The translations under genes and the position numbers were made by a program. Source: Sphingosinicella sp041916975 (GTDB lineage: Bacteria; Pseudomonadota; Alphaproteobacteria; Sphingomonadales; Sphingomonadaceae). Taken from it: a stretch of DNA of 64,000 bases. The stretch's first letter is position 1; every line of letters starts with the position of its first letter. The notes beneath the pieces are model-generated. The model was given only the letters and a program-made list of their open reading frames with translations. It searched no databases and was not told the origin of the DNA. Below, piece after piece: positions 43,291 to 51,900 of the stretch. The stretch lies in contig NZ_JAYRYK010000001.1 in the NCBI RefSeq assembly GCF_041916975.1, positions 1,674,001 to 1,738,000 of the forward strand, given 5' to 3'.

Positions 43291-44007
43291 ATGGAGCAGC
43301 GGTTGACCAAAGTTTGCGAGGATTGCGTTGTTCGCGACAGGTCGCTTTGCGGCACGCTCGATGACGCCGCGCTGACCGAAATGTCGCGCCTGGGGCGTAG
43401 GCGCAAGCTTGCCGCGGGCGAGTCGCTGCAGTTCGAGGGCGACGACAATATCCTCTGCGCGAACGTGCTGGGCGGCGTGCTGAAGCTGAGCTCGCTGACG
43501 CCTTCGGGCGACGCGCAAACCGTGGGGCTGCTTTATCCCGCCGACTTCATCGGGCGGCCCTATGCCGACACGGTGGACCACGACATCACCGCGCTGACCG
43601 AGGCGGAAGTGTGCATCTTCGCGCGCGCGCCCTTCGAGCGCATGATGGCCGAGAACATACAGCTCGAACGCCAGCTTCTGGAACGCACGCTGAGCGAGCT
43701 GGAACGCAGCCGCCGCTGGCTCTTGTTCCTCGGCCGCAAGAGCGCGAGTGCGCGGCTTGCAGGGCTGATCATCGACATCGACCGGCGCATGGCGCAAACC
43801 GGCTGCGGCGCCGACCTCGGCATCGGCCAGCTCATCCAGCTGCCGCTCACCCGCACCGAGATGGCGGACGTGCTCGGCCTCACCATAGAGACGGTGAGCC
43901 GCGAACTCGGCAAGCTGAAGGACGCGGGCGTGATCGCCACCGAAGGCCGCCGCGGCCTCCGCATCCTGAAGCCGGCCGCGCTCAAGGCCATCATGGACAG
44001 CGAATAG
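43291..44007 (+). CDS. FnrL-type oxygen-sensing Crp/Fnr regulator
   Basis: A 238-residue regulator. Cys9, Cys12 and Cys20 (VCEDCVVRDRSLC) plus Cys108 (EVCIFAR) have the spacing of alphaproteobacterial FnrL proteins, whose Fe-S cluster senses oxygen. A cyclic-nucleotide-like beta-roll (about 25-115), a dimer helix, and an HTH with LTRTEMADVLGLTIETVSRE follow; ETVSR is the Fnr recognition helix that reads TTGAT. It should switch genes for low-oxygen life. ATG 43291 lacks a clear ribosome-binding site; TTG 43303 with GGAG at 43292-43295 is an alternative and keeps the cysteines. Confidence 0.9.
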   Translation: MEQRLTKVCEDCVVRDRSLCGTLDDAALTEMSRLGRRRKLAAGESLQFEGDDNILCANVLGGVLKLSSLTPSGDAQTVGLLYPADFIGRPYADTVDHDITALTEAEVCIFARAPFERMMAENIQLERQLLERTLSELERSRRWLLFLGRKSASARLAGLIIDIDRRMAQTGCGADLGIGQLIQLPLTRTEMADVLGLTIETVSRELGKLKDAGVIATEGRRGLRILKPAALKAIMDSE

Positions 44008-44011
44008 GCGT

Positions 44012-44641
44012 CTATTCGGACGGCTTGCGGTACGTGAGGCGCCCGTCGCCGCGCAGCATCACGAGATCATCGCCTTCGATCAGGAGCGGCTGGTCCTTGA
44101 ACGGGGGCTGGCCGAGGCTGTTCGGCACGAGGCGGAAGGTGAGGTCGTTGGCGCGGGCGAGATCGACCGGGAACGGCGGCGAGATGAAGCCGAACATGGC
44201 GAGGCCGAGCTTCACCGCCGTGATCTTCGTGTCTTCGGGAAGGTTCGGGATATAGCCGTAGGGCTGCGTATAGCCTTCGGTCTCCGTGCCGTCCGCGTAT
44301 GTCAGCAGCACATCCACGGGCCAGCTCATGCGGCCCCCGCCCGGGCCGGTCACCTGCACGCGCACGGTGAATTCGGGGTTCCGCTCCGCCGAGACCGGTT
44401 CGAAGGCGGGCGGGGTCCATGCGGGTTCGGTGGTGAGCAGGATGCGATTACCGTCGCGGACCCAGCGGCCCTCACCCACCTCGTCCAGCGCGCCGTAGGT
44501 GAGGCCGTAGCGAAAATGTCCGTCGGCGGTGAGTTCGAGGCCCGAGGCAGCCTCGTGAACGCCTTCGAGGCGATAGACACCCTCTACGCCCGCGAGCGCC
44601 GGGGTCGCCGCGAACAACAGCAGGGATGCGAGCCTTCTCAT
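44012..44641 (-). CDS. Exported hypothetical protein
   Basis: A 209-residue protein with a signal peptide (about 1-18, ending PALAG). The mature part is beta-rich: VYRLEGVHEAASGLELTADG, FRYGLTYGALDEVGEGRWV, VQVTGPGGGRMSWPVDVLL. The opening resembles lipocalin-like domains that measure a concentration of a ligand, but I cannot assign a family. Its ATG overlaps the stop of the DUF2238 gene upstream (ATGA), so the two are coupled. It converges with fnrL, 4 bp away. Confidence 0.7.
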   Translation of the reverse strand: MRRLASLLLFAATPALAGVEGVYRLEGVHEAASGLELTADGHFRYGLTYGALDEVGEGRWVRDGNRILLTTEPAWTPPAFEPVSAERNPEFTVRVQVTGPGGGRMSWPVDVLLTYADGTETEGYTQPYGYIPNLPEDTKITAVKLGLAMFGFISPPFPVDLARANDLTFRLVPNSLGQPPFKDQPLLIEGDDLVMLRGDGRLTYRKPSE

Positions 44642-45255
44642 GTCCGTCTCCCGAAAAGGAAATGCGCGGTGAGCGCGACGGCGGCGCCCGCGATCGCGAG
44701 CGCGCTGTCCTTGTGCGCATCGAAGACATCGCCCTGCGTGCCGAGATACGCGATGCCGAGATCGGGCGCGACGACGAGCATCGCCGCCCATTCGAGCAGT
44801 TCGTAGAACGTCGAGAGCGCCGCGATCCACATCCACGCCGACAGGTGCGTCCACCCCCGACCGGCCTTTGCATAATGCGCCAACGTTTCCCGCATGGGCA
44901 GGGCAAGCAATAGCCCGAACAGGAAATGGACGAGCCGGTCGTAAGGGTTGCGGACGGTGCCGCCGATCTCTTTCAGCCAGAAGCCGAAAGGCGCTTCCGA
45001 ATAGGTGTAGTGCGCGCCGTAGACGTGCGCGGCGAGGAACACGAACACCGCCACGGTCGAAAGCCGCGAGAATCCGACGCGGCGATCGAGCCATACGAAA
45101 ATCGGCAGACCGGCGAACACCAGCAGGTTTTCAAGCAGCCAGTCATCCCGGTAGCTCGGCGCGACGGCGAGCCAGCCCCACCACAAAGCGGAAACCGCGA
45201 CCAGCGGGCCGCGGATCGGATCCCGGAAAAATCGGTATTGGGGGCAAGCGTTCAT
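44638..45255 (-). CDS. DUF2238 (YjdF-like) membrane protein
   Basis: A 205-residue inner-membrane protein with about six helices and the DUF2238 motifs PYDRLVHFLFGLLLALPMRE, STFYELLEWAAMLV, and YLGTQGDVFDAHKDSALAIAGA. The conserved Asp/His/Glu residues within helices suggest a metal or proton site. Function unknown. It is coupled to the exported hypothetical protein downstream. Confidence 0.88.
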   Translation of the reverse strand: MNACPQYRFFRDPIRGPLVAVSALWWGWLAVAPSYRDDWLLENLLVFAGLPIFVWLDRRVGFSRLSTVAVFVFLAAHVYGAHYTYSEAPFGFWLKEIGGTVRNPYDRLVHFLFGLLLALPMRETLAHYAKAGRGWTHLSAWMWIAALSTFYELLEWAAMLVVAPDLGIAYLGTQGDVFDAHKDSALAIAGAAVALTAHFLFGRRT

Positions 45256-45364
45256 GCCGCGCGCGAATCAAGCCAGATGATTGTAAAAACAAAGCTTGCA
45301 CGGGAACGTGCAGGGGTCAAAAGCAGAAAAAAGCTGGCATCAGGCCGGCAAGCGTCGGGGTGCC

Positions 45365-46270
45365 ATGTTCGACACGCACGGCCGCATCAAATGCGGCACG
45401 ATTTCCGTGCCCGATTTCCAGGGTTCGCTCGCCGACTGGACGACTCTTCTCGGCTATGAATGCGTCGAAACGGGCAAGGTGCCGATCGAACTGGCGAACG
45501 GCTGGGGCGCCATCAAGACACTCGGCGCGCGCACGGCGCTGCTGGCCCCGCCCGGCGGCGGCGACACCGGATTCGTTCGGCTGATCGAGCAGCCCGCCGT
45601 GCTTGCCTATCTGCCGATGCGGACTTACGGCTGGGTCGGCTATGAACTCACCGTGCGCGACGTGCCCTCGCTCCACGACCGGCTGCGCGGCAGCAGCATC
45701 CGCATCCTGACGACGCCCGAGCGCACGCCGGACGGCACGGGCTGGACACCGATCGAGGCGACCGGACGCGCGGGTGAAGTGCTGTTCTTCAACGCCGTGA
45801 CCGACACGCTGCGTGACCTTGAATTCCCGCGCGCGGTCGCCGATGTCGACCGCATCATGGTCGCCATGCTTGCCGCCGCCGACCGCGCCGCCGCCGTGCG
45901 CTTTCATGTCGACGCATTGGGGTTTTCGGAAGGCGGCACATTCCGGCTACCCTATCCGATCATCAACACCGCTTTCGGGCTTCCGCCCGAAACGGAGAGC
46001 GAGGCGACCGTGATCAGTGTCGGGCGGATGCCGGTGTGCGAGATCGACCAGTTTCCGCCGCAAACGACGGAGCGCAAGCAGCTGCTCGGCTACCTGCCGC
46101 CGGGGAACGCCGTGGTGAGCTTCGCGGTGCGTTCGCTCGCCGCGATCCGCGCGCCGCTGATCGCGCCCCCGGAGGCGCTTGGCGGGCCGCTTTATGCCGG
46201 GCGGCGCACAGCCTGCACGCGCGGCGCGGCGGGCGAATTGATCGAGCTTATCGAAGTCGGCGGGTTCTGA
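45365..46270 (+). CDS. VOC (glyoxalase/dioxygenase superfamily) protein
   Basis: A 301-residue protein that reads as two linked VOC modules (about 10-140 and 150-290). Segments such as SVPDFQGSLADWTTLLGYECV, SLHDRLRGSSIRILTTPERT and ADRAAAVRFHVDALGFSEGG fit paired beta-alpha-beta-beta-beta units. The His/Glu metal ligands of true glyoxalases are not obvious, so it may be a binding protein. ATG 45365 follows a short GGGG site. Its stop overlaps the start of the methyltransferase gene (TGATG). Confidence 0.75.
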   Translation: MFDTHGRIKCGTISVPDFQGSLADWTTLLGYECVETGKVPIELANGWGAIKTLGARTALLAPPGGGDTGFVRLIEQPAVLAYLPMRTYGWVGYELTVRDVPSLHDRLRGSSIRILTTPERTPDGTGWTPIEATGRAGEVLFFNAVTDTLRDLEFPRAVADVDRIMVAMLAAADRAAAVRFHVDALGFSEGGTFRLPYPIINTAFGLPPETESEATVISVGRMPVCEIDQFPPQTTERKQLLGYLPPGNAVVSFAVRSLAAIRAPLIAPPEALGGPLYAGRRTACTRGAAGELIELIEVGGF

Positions 46271-46896
46271 TGGACTCCGAGCCTTCGGTCGTCGAGCGCA
46301 TCCGCCAGTCCCGACGCCGCATACAGAGCGAATCGGAAGACGCGCTGCGTTTCCTCGGACGCCTGCGCAACGCGCGCATGGTGGGCGCGGTCGCGCCGAG
46401 CGGGCCTGCGCTCGCGCGGCGCATCGTTTCGGGCATCGACCCGGCGCGCGGCGCGGTGCTGGAGGTCGGCGCGGGAACGGGCGTATTCACCGCCGCGCTG
46501 CTGGCGCGCGGGGTGGCACCCGGCGCGCTCACCGCAGTGGAGGCCGATCCGGTGTTCGCGGCACTGCTGCGGGCGCGGTTCCCGGAGGTCGAGATCATCG
46601 AGGGCCGCGCGGAGGACGTGCTCGGCGAAGGCGGCCCGCTTGCCGACCGGCGCTATGCCGATGCCGTCAGCGGCCTGCCGCTCCTCAACTTCCCGCCCGC
46701 GCTAAGGCGGCGCATCCTCGAGGCGATCTTCGCGCGGCTCGCCGAGGATGGTGCGCTCTACCAGTTCACTTACGGTCCGCGCGCGCCGCTCGGGCGCGGC
46801 AGCCTAGCCGCGCTCGGCCTCGTCGCCGAGCCGGCGGGGCGCGTCTGGCGCAACCTGCCGCCCGCGAGCGTCTACAGGATTCGCCGCGCGGCCTGA
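46270..46896 (+). CDS. Class I SAM-dependent methyltransferase (phospholipid N-methyltransferase-like)
   Basis: A 208-residue methyltransferase: motif I VLEVGAGTGVFTAALLARG, acidic loop TAVEADPVFAALLRARF, motif II IIEGRAEDVL. The opening RFLGRLRNARMVGAVAPSGPALAR resembles PmtA-type phosphatidylethanolamine N-methyltransferases and KsgA-like proteins, so membrane-lipid methylation is the best guess. It is coupled with the VOC gene, sharing one base of overlap. Confidence 0.82.
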   Translation: MDSEPSVVERIRQSRRRIQSESEDALRFLGRLRNARMVGAVAPSGPALARRIVSGIDPARGAVLEVGAGTGVFTAALLARGVAPGALTAVEADPVFAALLRARFPEVEIIEGRAEDVLGEGGPLADRRYADAVSGLPLLNFPPALRRRILEAIFARLAEDGALYQFTYGPRAPLGRGSLAALGLVAEPAGRVWRNLPPASVYRIRRAA

Positions 46897-46935
46897 CTGT
46901 CTTGCACGATCAAGACAGTGCGCTAGACTTGCCGC

Positions 46936-47253
46936 ATGGCACAGCCCGTCCGCTTCGACATTCCGCACAGCCTCGGCCGCGATGAGGCCCGCCGCCGCAT
47001 GGACAAGGGCCTCGGCGATCTCGACCGGGCGATGCCCTTTGCCTCGCGCATCGGCAAGACGTGGCAGGGCGATCGGCTGGTGATCGAGGTGAGGGCGCTG
47101 GGACAAGTGACAACCGCGAACCTCGACGTGGCCGAAGACCGCGTAAGCATCGAACTTGCCCTCCCCGGTCTGCTCGGCATGTTCGGCGAGAAGATCGCCG
47201 GCGTTTTCCGCAAGCGCACCACCGAACTGTTGGAGGACAAAAGCACGCCCTGA
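46936..47253 (+). CDS. Polyhydroxyalkanoic acid system family protein
   Basis: A 105-residue protein of the PHA_gran_rgn family: IPHSLGRDEARRRMDKGLGDL, then WQGDRLVIEVRALGQVTT and LPGLLGMFGEKIAGVFRKRTTELL. The family is named after genes near polyhydroxyalkanoate granule loci, but the role is unproven. No PHA synthase or phasin gene is near. Confidence 0.87.
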   Translation: MAQPVRFDIPHSLGRDEARRRMDKGLGDLDRAMPFASRIGKTWQGDRLVIEVRALGQVTTANLDVAEDRVSIELALPGLLGMFGEKIAGVFRKRTTELLEDKSTP

Positions 47254-47333
47254 ACGGCGGCTGTCGCACATCGCTTGCGAAGCGCCGCGCGGGAAGGCAA
47301 GAGGCAAGCGCTTGTTTTCAGGAAAGGTCGCGT

Positions 47334-49712
47334 ATGTCCGGACGTTCGCTGTTGCATGGAAGCTGTGCCGTCGCCGCAATCGCCGTGGCGGCCCTGCCTG
47401 CGATGGCCGAGGACGAGGCGGCGAACCCTTCGCTTCCCGAAATCGTCGTCAGCGCGCAACTTCGCCCGCAGCCGATCCAAAACGTGCCGCTCGCCGTCTC
47501 GGCGCTGCTTTCGGGCGAGATCGAGGCGCGGGGCATCGACGAACCGCTCGATGCCCTTCGCGGCATTCCGAACACGGTGGCGGCGCATGTGCCGGGCTTT
47601 GGGAGCGACAACGACTATGTGATCCGCGGCCGTAGCGGCGTCGCCACGGTGATCGACGGCGTTTACGTCGGGCGCGGCGCGGCCACGAATTACGGCTTCT
47701 TCGACATCGACCGCATCGAGCTGCTGCGCGGCCCGCAGGGGCCGCTCTACGGCCGCGACACGAGCGGCGGCGTGCTCCACATCGTGAACCGCACGCCGGG
47801 CGACCGGACGAGCGGATACCTCGACGGGGCCTACGGACGCTTCGGCACCTACCAGTTCCGCGCGGGGCTCGACGTGCCGGTCGGCGAGCGTTTCTCGCTC
47901 GGCCTTTCGGGATATTGGCGCAAATCGAACGGCTATGTGCGGAACACGACGACGGGCGACCGGCTGAACGAGGACGACGGCTGGGGCGCACGCGCCGCCG
48001 CGCACGCGAAGCTCTCGGACACGCTCACGTGGACGGGATCGATCGCGCGCATGGAAAGCAACGCGCTCTACGCGCCCGATTTCGAATGCGATCCCGCCGC
48101 GCCCGCTGATTGCAAAGGCCGCTTCGCTTCGAGCGGCTATGCCGAGACAGTGGGCCCGAACCATTTCGGACCGCTCGGCGTGAGCGGGCGCAAGGCGAGC
48201 TTCGGCTTCGGCAATTCGGCGAAGACCTATCTCGCGACCTCGCGCATCGCTTGGACGCCGAGCGAGGTCGTCACCTTTGAGGCGATCACCGGCTATGTCG
48301 ATACCAAGCGGCAGTACGGCATCGACCTGCGCGACGGACGCGACGGGCCTTCGATTGCAGACCCCGTCCCCACCGCGCGCGGCGATGTTTACGGCGGCTA
48401 CACGATCCTCGGCGACACGCATTTCAAGCAATTCTCGCAGGAGCTGCGCCTTGGCGGCACGCTCGCGGGCGGTTTCGTGAATTACGTGGCGGGCCTCTCT
48501 TACGCGGAGGAAGACGGCGATAGCGATCTTGCCGATATCCTCACGCCGACGACGGGCATCGCAAGCCTTCTCGCCGACCGGCGCGTGACGACCGAGACGA
48601 AATCGAAGTCCGCCTATGCGCAGGTGGACGTGAACGTCACCGCTGCGCTGACACTGACCGGCGGGCTGCGCTATAGCGACGAGGATTTGCGCTTCGGTCT
48701 GACCGACAATCGCGCGGGCTGCGCCGTGCTTCCGGGCGGCTGTCTGGAGGACGCGCTTGTCACCGCAGGCGTCCCCGCGAAGATCAGCGACAGCTTCTGG
48801 TCACCGCGCTTCGCGGCCAGCTTCAAGGCGAACGAGAACGCCACGCTCTTCGTATCCGCGACGCGCGGATACCGTTCGGCGGGCTGGAGCGATCGCGGCG
48901 CGACCACCGCCACGATCCGTCCCTATGCGGCGGAATCGATCTGGAGCTACGAGGCGGGCCTGAAATCCACGTGGTTCGAGCGGCGGCTCGCCATCGATCT
49001 GACCGGTTTTTACGCAGACGGCAGCGACGCGCAGATCGTGGACGGCGGTTTCGATTATGTCGGCACCGCGGGCTTCCGCAACAAGGGCATCGAGCTGGAA
49101 GTCGCGGCTGTGCCGCTCACCAATGTCACGGTCCGCGCCGCCGCGGGCTGGCAAGATGCGAAATACAGGGCGGGCAGCGCAGTTCGCGCGCAGCAGGCAG
49201 CTTGCGGTGCGGAACTTGCGGCAGGGTTGATCGCCGGCGCGTTTGGGCCGGACAACGCGCCTTCGTGCGGTGTCGGTATCGTCACGGCCGCCGGCGACAT
49301 CGCCGATCCGATCCGGGCGCCAAAATGGACATTCTCCGCGGGCGCGGCGTGGGACATCTGGCTGCCGCCGGTCTCGGGTTCGATCGTCACGCCTTCGGTG
49401 GACTTGACCTATCGTTCAGCGATGGAGACGGGCGCGGCGAATTCATCGCTCTACACGGGCAGCGTCACCGGCTTCAGCACCACCGTATACCCCGCCAATC
49501 CCTATGGTGGCGGCTTCATTGCCGGATCGCAGTCCAAATCGCAGCTTCTGGTGAACGCGGGGATCGCGCTGCGCACCGACGACAATTTCTGGCGCGTGAG
49601 CGTTGAGTGCGAGAATTGCCTGAATGAAACGACGGTCGATGCATCGGTCGGCAACGTCTCTTGGCTGAACACGCCGCGTGTGTGGATGCTTCGCGCGCGC
49701 CGCCAGTTCTGA
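47334..49712 (+). CDS. TonB-dependent outer-membrane receptor
   Basis: A 792-residue receptor. Signal peptide about 1-25 (ending PAMA), TonB-box region LPEIVVSAQL, plug domain (about 45-160: PLAVSALLSGEIEARGID, VIDGVYVGRGAATNY, ELLRGPQGPLYGRDTSGG), then a 22-strand barrel ending in the C-terminal Phe (MLRARRQF). It imports a siderophore, vitamin or carbohydrate using TonB energy; the ligand cannot be deduced. GGAAAGG at 47321-47327 supports the start. Confidence 0.95.
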   Translation: MSGRSLLHGSCAVAAIAVAALPAMAEDEAANPSLPEIVVSAQLRPQPIQNVPLAVSALLSGEIEARGIDEPLDALRGIPNTVAAHVPGFGSDNDYVIRGRSGVATVIDGVYVGRGAATNYGFFDIDRIELLRGPQGPLYGRDTSGGVLHIVNRTPGDRTSGYLDGAYGRFGTYQFRAGLDVPVGERFSLGLSGYWRKSNGYVRNTTTGDRLNEDDGWGARAAAHAKLSDTLTWTGSIARMESNALYAPDFECDPAAPADCKGRFASSGYAETVGPNHFGPLGVSGRKASFGFGNSAKTYLATSRIAWTPSEVVTFEAITGYVDTKRQYGIDLRDGRDGPSIADPVPTARGDVYGGYTILGDTHFKQFSQELRLGGTLAGGFVNYVAGLSYAEEDGDSDLADILTPTTGIASLLADRRVTTETKSKSAYAQVDVNVTAALTLTGGLRYSDEDLRFGLTDNRAGCAVLPGGCLEDALVTAGVPAKISDSFWSPRFAASFKANENATLFVSATRGYRSAGWSDRGATTATIRPYAAESIWSYEAGLKSTWFERRLAIDLTGFYADGSDAQIVDGGFDYVGTAGFRNKGIELEVAAVPLTNVTVRAAAGWQDAKYRAGSAVRAQQAACGAELAAGLIAGAFGPDNAPSCGVGIVTAAGDIADPIRAPKWTFSAGAAWDIWLPPVSGSIVTPSVDLTYRSAMETGAANSSLYTGSVTGFSTTVYPANPYGGGFIAGSQSKSQLLVNAGIALRTDDNFWRVSVECENCLNETTVDASVGNVSWLNTPRVWMLRARRQF

Positions 49713-49747
49713 CGAATCGCGCGGCTTGACTTCCCCCTGTCACATAT

Positions 49748-49766
49748 GCGGGACATTTGTTCCCGC
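49748..49766. promoter_or_regulatory. Inverted repeat upstream of the alkaline phosphatase gene
   Basis: Perfect 6-base arms GCGGGA/TCCCGC with a seven-base spacer, 20 bp ahead of ATG 49786. A TTGACT lies upstream near 49724-49730 without a clear -10. Could be an operator; only one half of a PHO-box-like CTGTCA is present, so I do not call a PHO box. Confidence 0.4.
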
Positions 49767-49785
49767 GACATCTTGAGGGGATACC

Positions 49786-51225
49786 ATGCGCGCGTTCTTT
49801 ACCGCTCTGCTGCTTGCCACCGCCACGCCCGCGATCGCCGCGGACATGCCGAAGAACGTGATCGTGATGATCGCCGACGGCTCCGGCCACAACACGCTCG
49901 CGGCGACACGTTTCTGGACGGGGCGGCCGCTCACCATGGACACGGGGCCGTGGGTGCGCGCATCGATGGCGACCTACGGCCTGCGGCTGGAACGCAAGGT
50001 GCCCGGCGGCGGCGACCCCTATGCGCAGGATCTGGACGCGGTCTACGATCCTGCAAAGGCCTGGGACACGCGGCCCGTGAAGGGCATGGCGAAGGCGGGC
50101 AGCAAATATCCCGCGCTGTTCGCGGGCTACCAATGGCACCGCCGCGTCGCGCCCGACAGCGCGAACACCATGTCCGCGATGATGACGGGCGTGCGGACCT
50201 TCGACGGCGCGATCGATGTGGACGGCGCGGAAAAGCCCGTGCAGTCGATCGCCGAGGCCGCGAAGGCGGCGGGCAAGATGACCGGCAGCATCACGAGCGT
50301 GCCGTTCAACCACGCGACGCCCGCGGCAGGCGGCGGTGCGCACAATCCCGACCGAGACGACTATCACGGCATCGCGCGCGAGATGTTCGCGGGGCCGCTC
50401 GACGTGATCGGCGGCGGCGGCAACCCGGACTATGACCAGGACGGCAAGCCGATCACGGACGAGCACGCGGAAGTGCGCTTCAAATGGATACCGCCCGAAC
50501 TCTGGGCGAAACTGAAAGAGCCGAATTCGCGCTGGAACCTCGTCGAGACCGCGGGCGACATCCGCGATCTTGCCGACGGCAAGGCGACCTCGGCAAAGCC
50601 GCTTGCGATGATTGCTGCGGTGAACCCGACGCTGCAGGCACAGCGCAGCTATCCGGCGAACGTCGCGCGGGGCACGGCGGACCCGGGCGCGGTGCCCTTC
50701 ACGCCCGGCATGGCGAAGCTCGACGAGATGGCGATCGCAGCGCTGAAGCACGTCGGCACGGACCCCGACGGCTTCTTCATGATGATCGAGGGCGGCGCGG
50801 TCGACTGGGCGATGCACGCGAATGATTTCCCGCGCATGATCGAGGAATATATGGCGTTCGACGACGCCGTACGCGCGGTCGTGGCATGGATCGAGAGCCC
50901 GGAAAGCGCCGCGAGCTGGGACGACACGCTCCTCGTCGTCACCGCCGATCACGACCATCTCCTGTACGGCCCCAATCTCGACGAGCCGTTCCAGCGCGTG
51001 ACCAACAACGGCGCGGGCAAGCTGCCCGGCTATTCCTGGGCGTGGAGCTCGCACTCCAACCACCTCGTTCCCTTCTTCGCGCGCGGCAAGGGCGCGGAAC
51101 TGCTCAAGGCCGAAGCCGACCAGATCGACGCATATACCGACAGGCAGGGCCGCAAGTTCGGCTACGGCCGCTACCTCACGCAGCCGGAACTCGGCGCGTT
51201 TCTGCTGAAGACGCAGGAGAAGTAA
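49786..51225 (+). CDS. Exported alkaline phosphatase
   Basis: A 479-residue phosphatase of the PhoA superfamily with signal peptide (about 1-19). VIVMIADGSGHN gives the first metal Asp (about 31); RVAPDSANTMSAMM holds the nucleophile, about Ser125; FFMMIEGGAVDWAMHAND and VVTADHDHLLYG give the remaining Asp/His/Glu ligands; SHSNHLVPFF gives the last His. It releases phosphate from esters in the periplasm. It sits 73 bp after the TonB receptor and may serve it functionally, for example by freeing phosphate from an organic ligand (inference). Confidence 0.9.
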   Translation: MRAFFTALLLATATPAIAADMPKNVIVMIADGSGHNTLAATRFWTGRPLTMDTGPWVRASMATYGLRLERKVPGGGDPYAQDLDAVYDPAKAWDTRPVKGMAKAGSKYPALFAGYQWHRRVAPDSANTMSAMMTGVRTFDGAIDVDGAEKPVQSIAEAAKAAGKMTGSITSVPFNHATPAAGGGAHNPDRDDYHGIAREMFAGPLDVIGGGGNPDYDQDGKPITDEHAEVRFKWIPPELWAKLKEPNSRWNLVETAGDIRDLADGKATSAKPLAMIAAVNPTLQAQRSYPANVARGTADPGAVPFTPGMAKLDEMAIAALKHVGTDPDGFFMMIEGGAVDWAMHANDFPRMIEEYMAFDDAVRAVVAWIESPESAASWDDTLLVVTADHDHLLYGPNLDEPFQRVTNNGAGKLPGYSWAWSSHSNHLVPFFARGKGAELLKAEADQIDAYTDRQGRKFGYGRYLTQPELGAFLLKTQEK

Positions 51226-51245
51226 GGGGTATCGAGGGGGGAGAA

Positions 51246-51320
51246 TGGTGGGCGCGGCAAGGATTGAACTTGCGACCCCTGCGATGTCAACACAGTGCTC
51301 TACCACTGAGCTACGCGCCC
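51246..51320 (-). tRNA. tRNA-Val (GAC)
   Basis: A 75-nt cloverleaf: acceptor stem GGGCGCG/CGCGCCC, D-arm GCTC-AGTGGTA-GAGC, anticodon loop TTGACAT (anticodon GAC), T-loop TTCAATC, discriminator A and an encoded CCA. Confidence 0.95.
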
Positions 51321-51365
51321 ACGCGGCGTGCCTTCTAGGCGAGCGCCGGGCGCGGCGCAAGCCGC

Positions 51366-51755
51366 TTATTCGCCTTCAAAGATGCGGTCGATTTCGGCGA
51401 CGAGATCGCGCAGGTGGAACGGCTTCGAGAGCACCTTGGCGTCGCTCGGCGCGCCGGAGCCGCGGCTGAGCGCAACGGCGGCGAAGCCGGTGATGAACAT
51501 GACGCGCATCGAGGGCGCGAGCTGCGCGGCGCGCTGGGCGAGTTCGATGCCGTCCATTTCCGGCATGACGATGTCGGTGAGCAGCAGCCCGAAGCTGCCC
51601 GTGGCGATGTGCGGCAGCGCCGCCGTGCCACGATCGACCGCAACGACTTCATAGCCCGCGCGGGTAATCGCGCGTTCCAGGAAAAGACGCATCGAGTCGT
51701 CGTCTTCCGCGAGCAGGATGCGGCCAGTGATGCGGCCTTCGGGTTGTGTCGTCAT
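51366..51755 (-). CDS. cpdR: Response regulator CpdR
   Basis: A 129-residue stand-alone receiver. Acidic pocket ILLAEDDDSMRLFLERA, phosphorylation site Asp61 in LLLTDIVMPEMDGIELAQR, Thr in VMFITGFAAVAL and Lys in KVLSKPFHLRDLV. The whole pattern is that of CpdR, which in Caulobacter primes ClpXP for degradation of cell-cycle regulators when unphosphorylated. The N-terminus is about eight residues longer than usual. Confidence 0.93.
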   Translation of the reverse strand: MTTQPEGRITGRILLAEDDDSMRLFLERAITRAGYEVVAVDRGTAALPHIATGSFGLLLTDIVMPEMDGIELAQRAAQLAPSMRVMFITGFAAVALSRGSGAPSDAKVLSKPFHLRDLVAEIDRIFEGE

Positions 51756-51900
51756 GGTCTTATCCGCCGCTTCTTACGGCTGAGGACTTAACATTTCCTG
51801 TTGTGGGCTTGCCAGCCCGAAACCTGCGGCGGCCCCTCTTTTGCTTTCGTTTCGCCGGGGTTAGGCTGGCGCCGATGCCGCACCCTGCAGACCATCGCCG

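Noticed and set aside
49724..49760. PHO box before the alkaline phosphatase
   Set aside because: Only one CTGTCA half-site is present; the second 7-mer at the required distance is missing.
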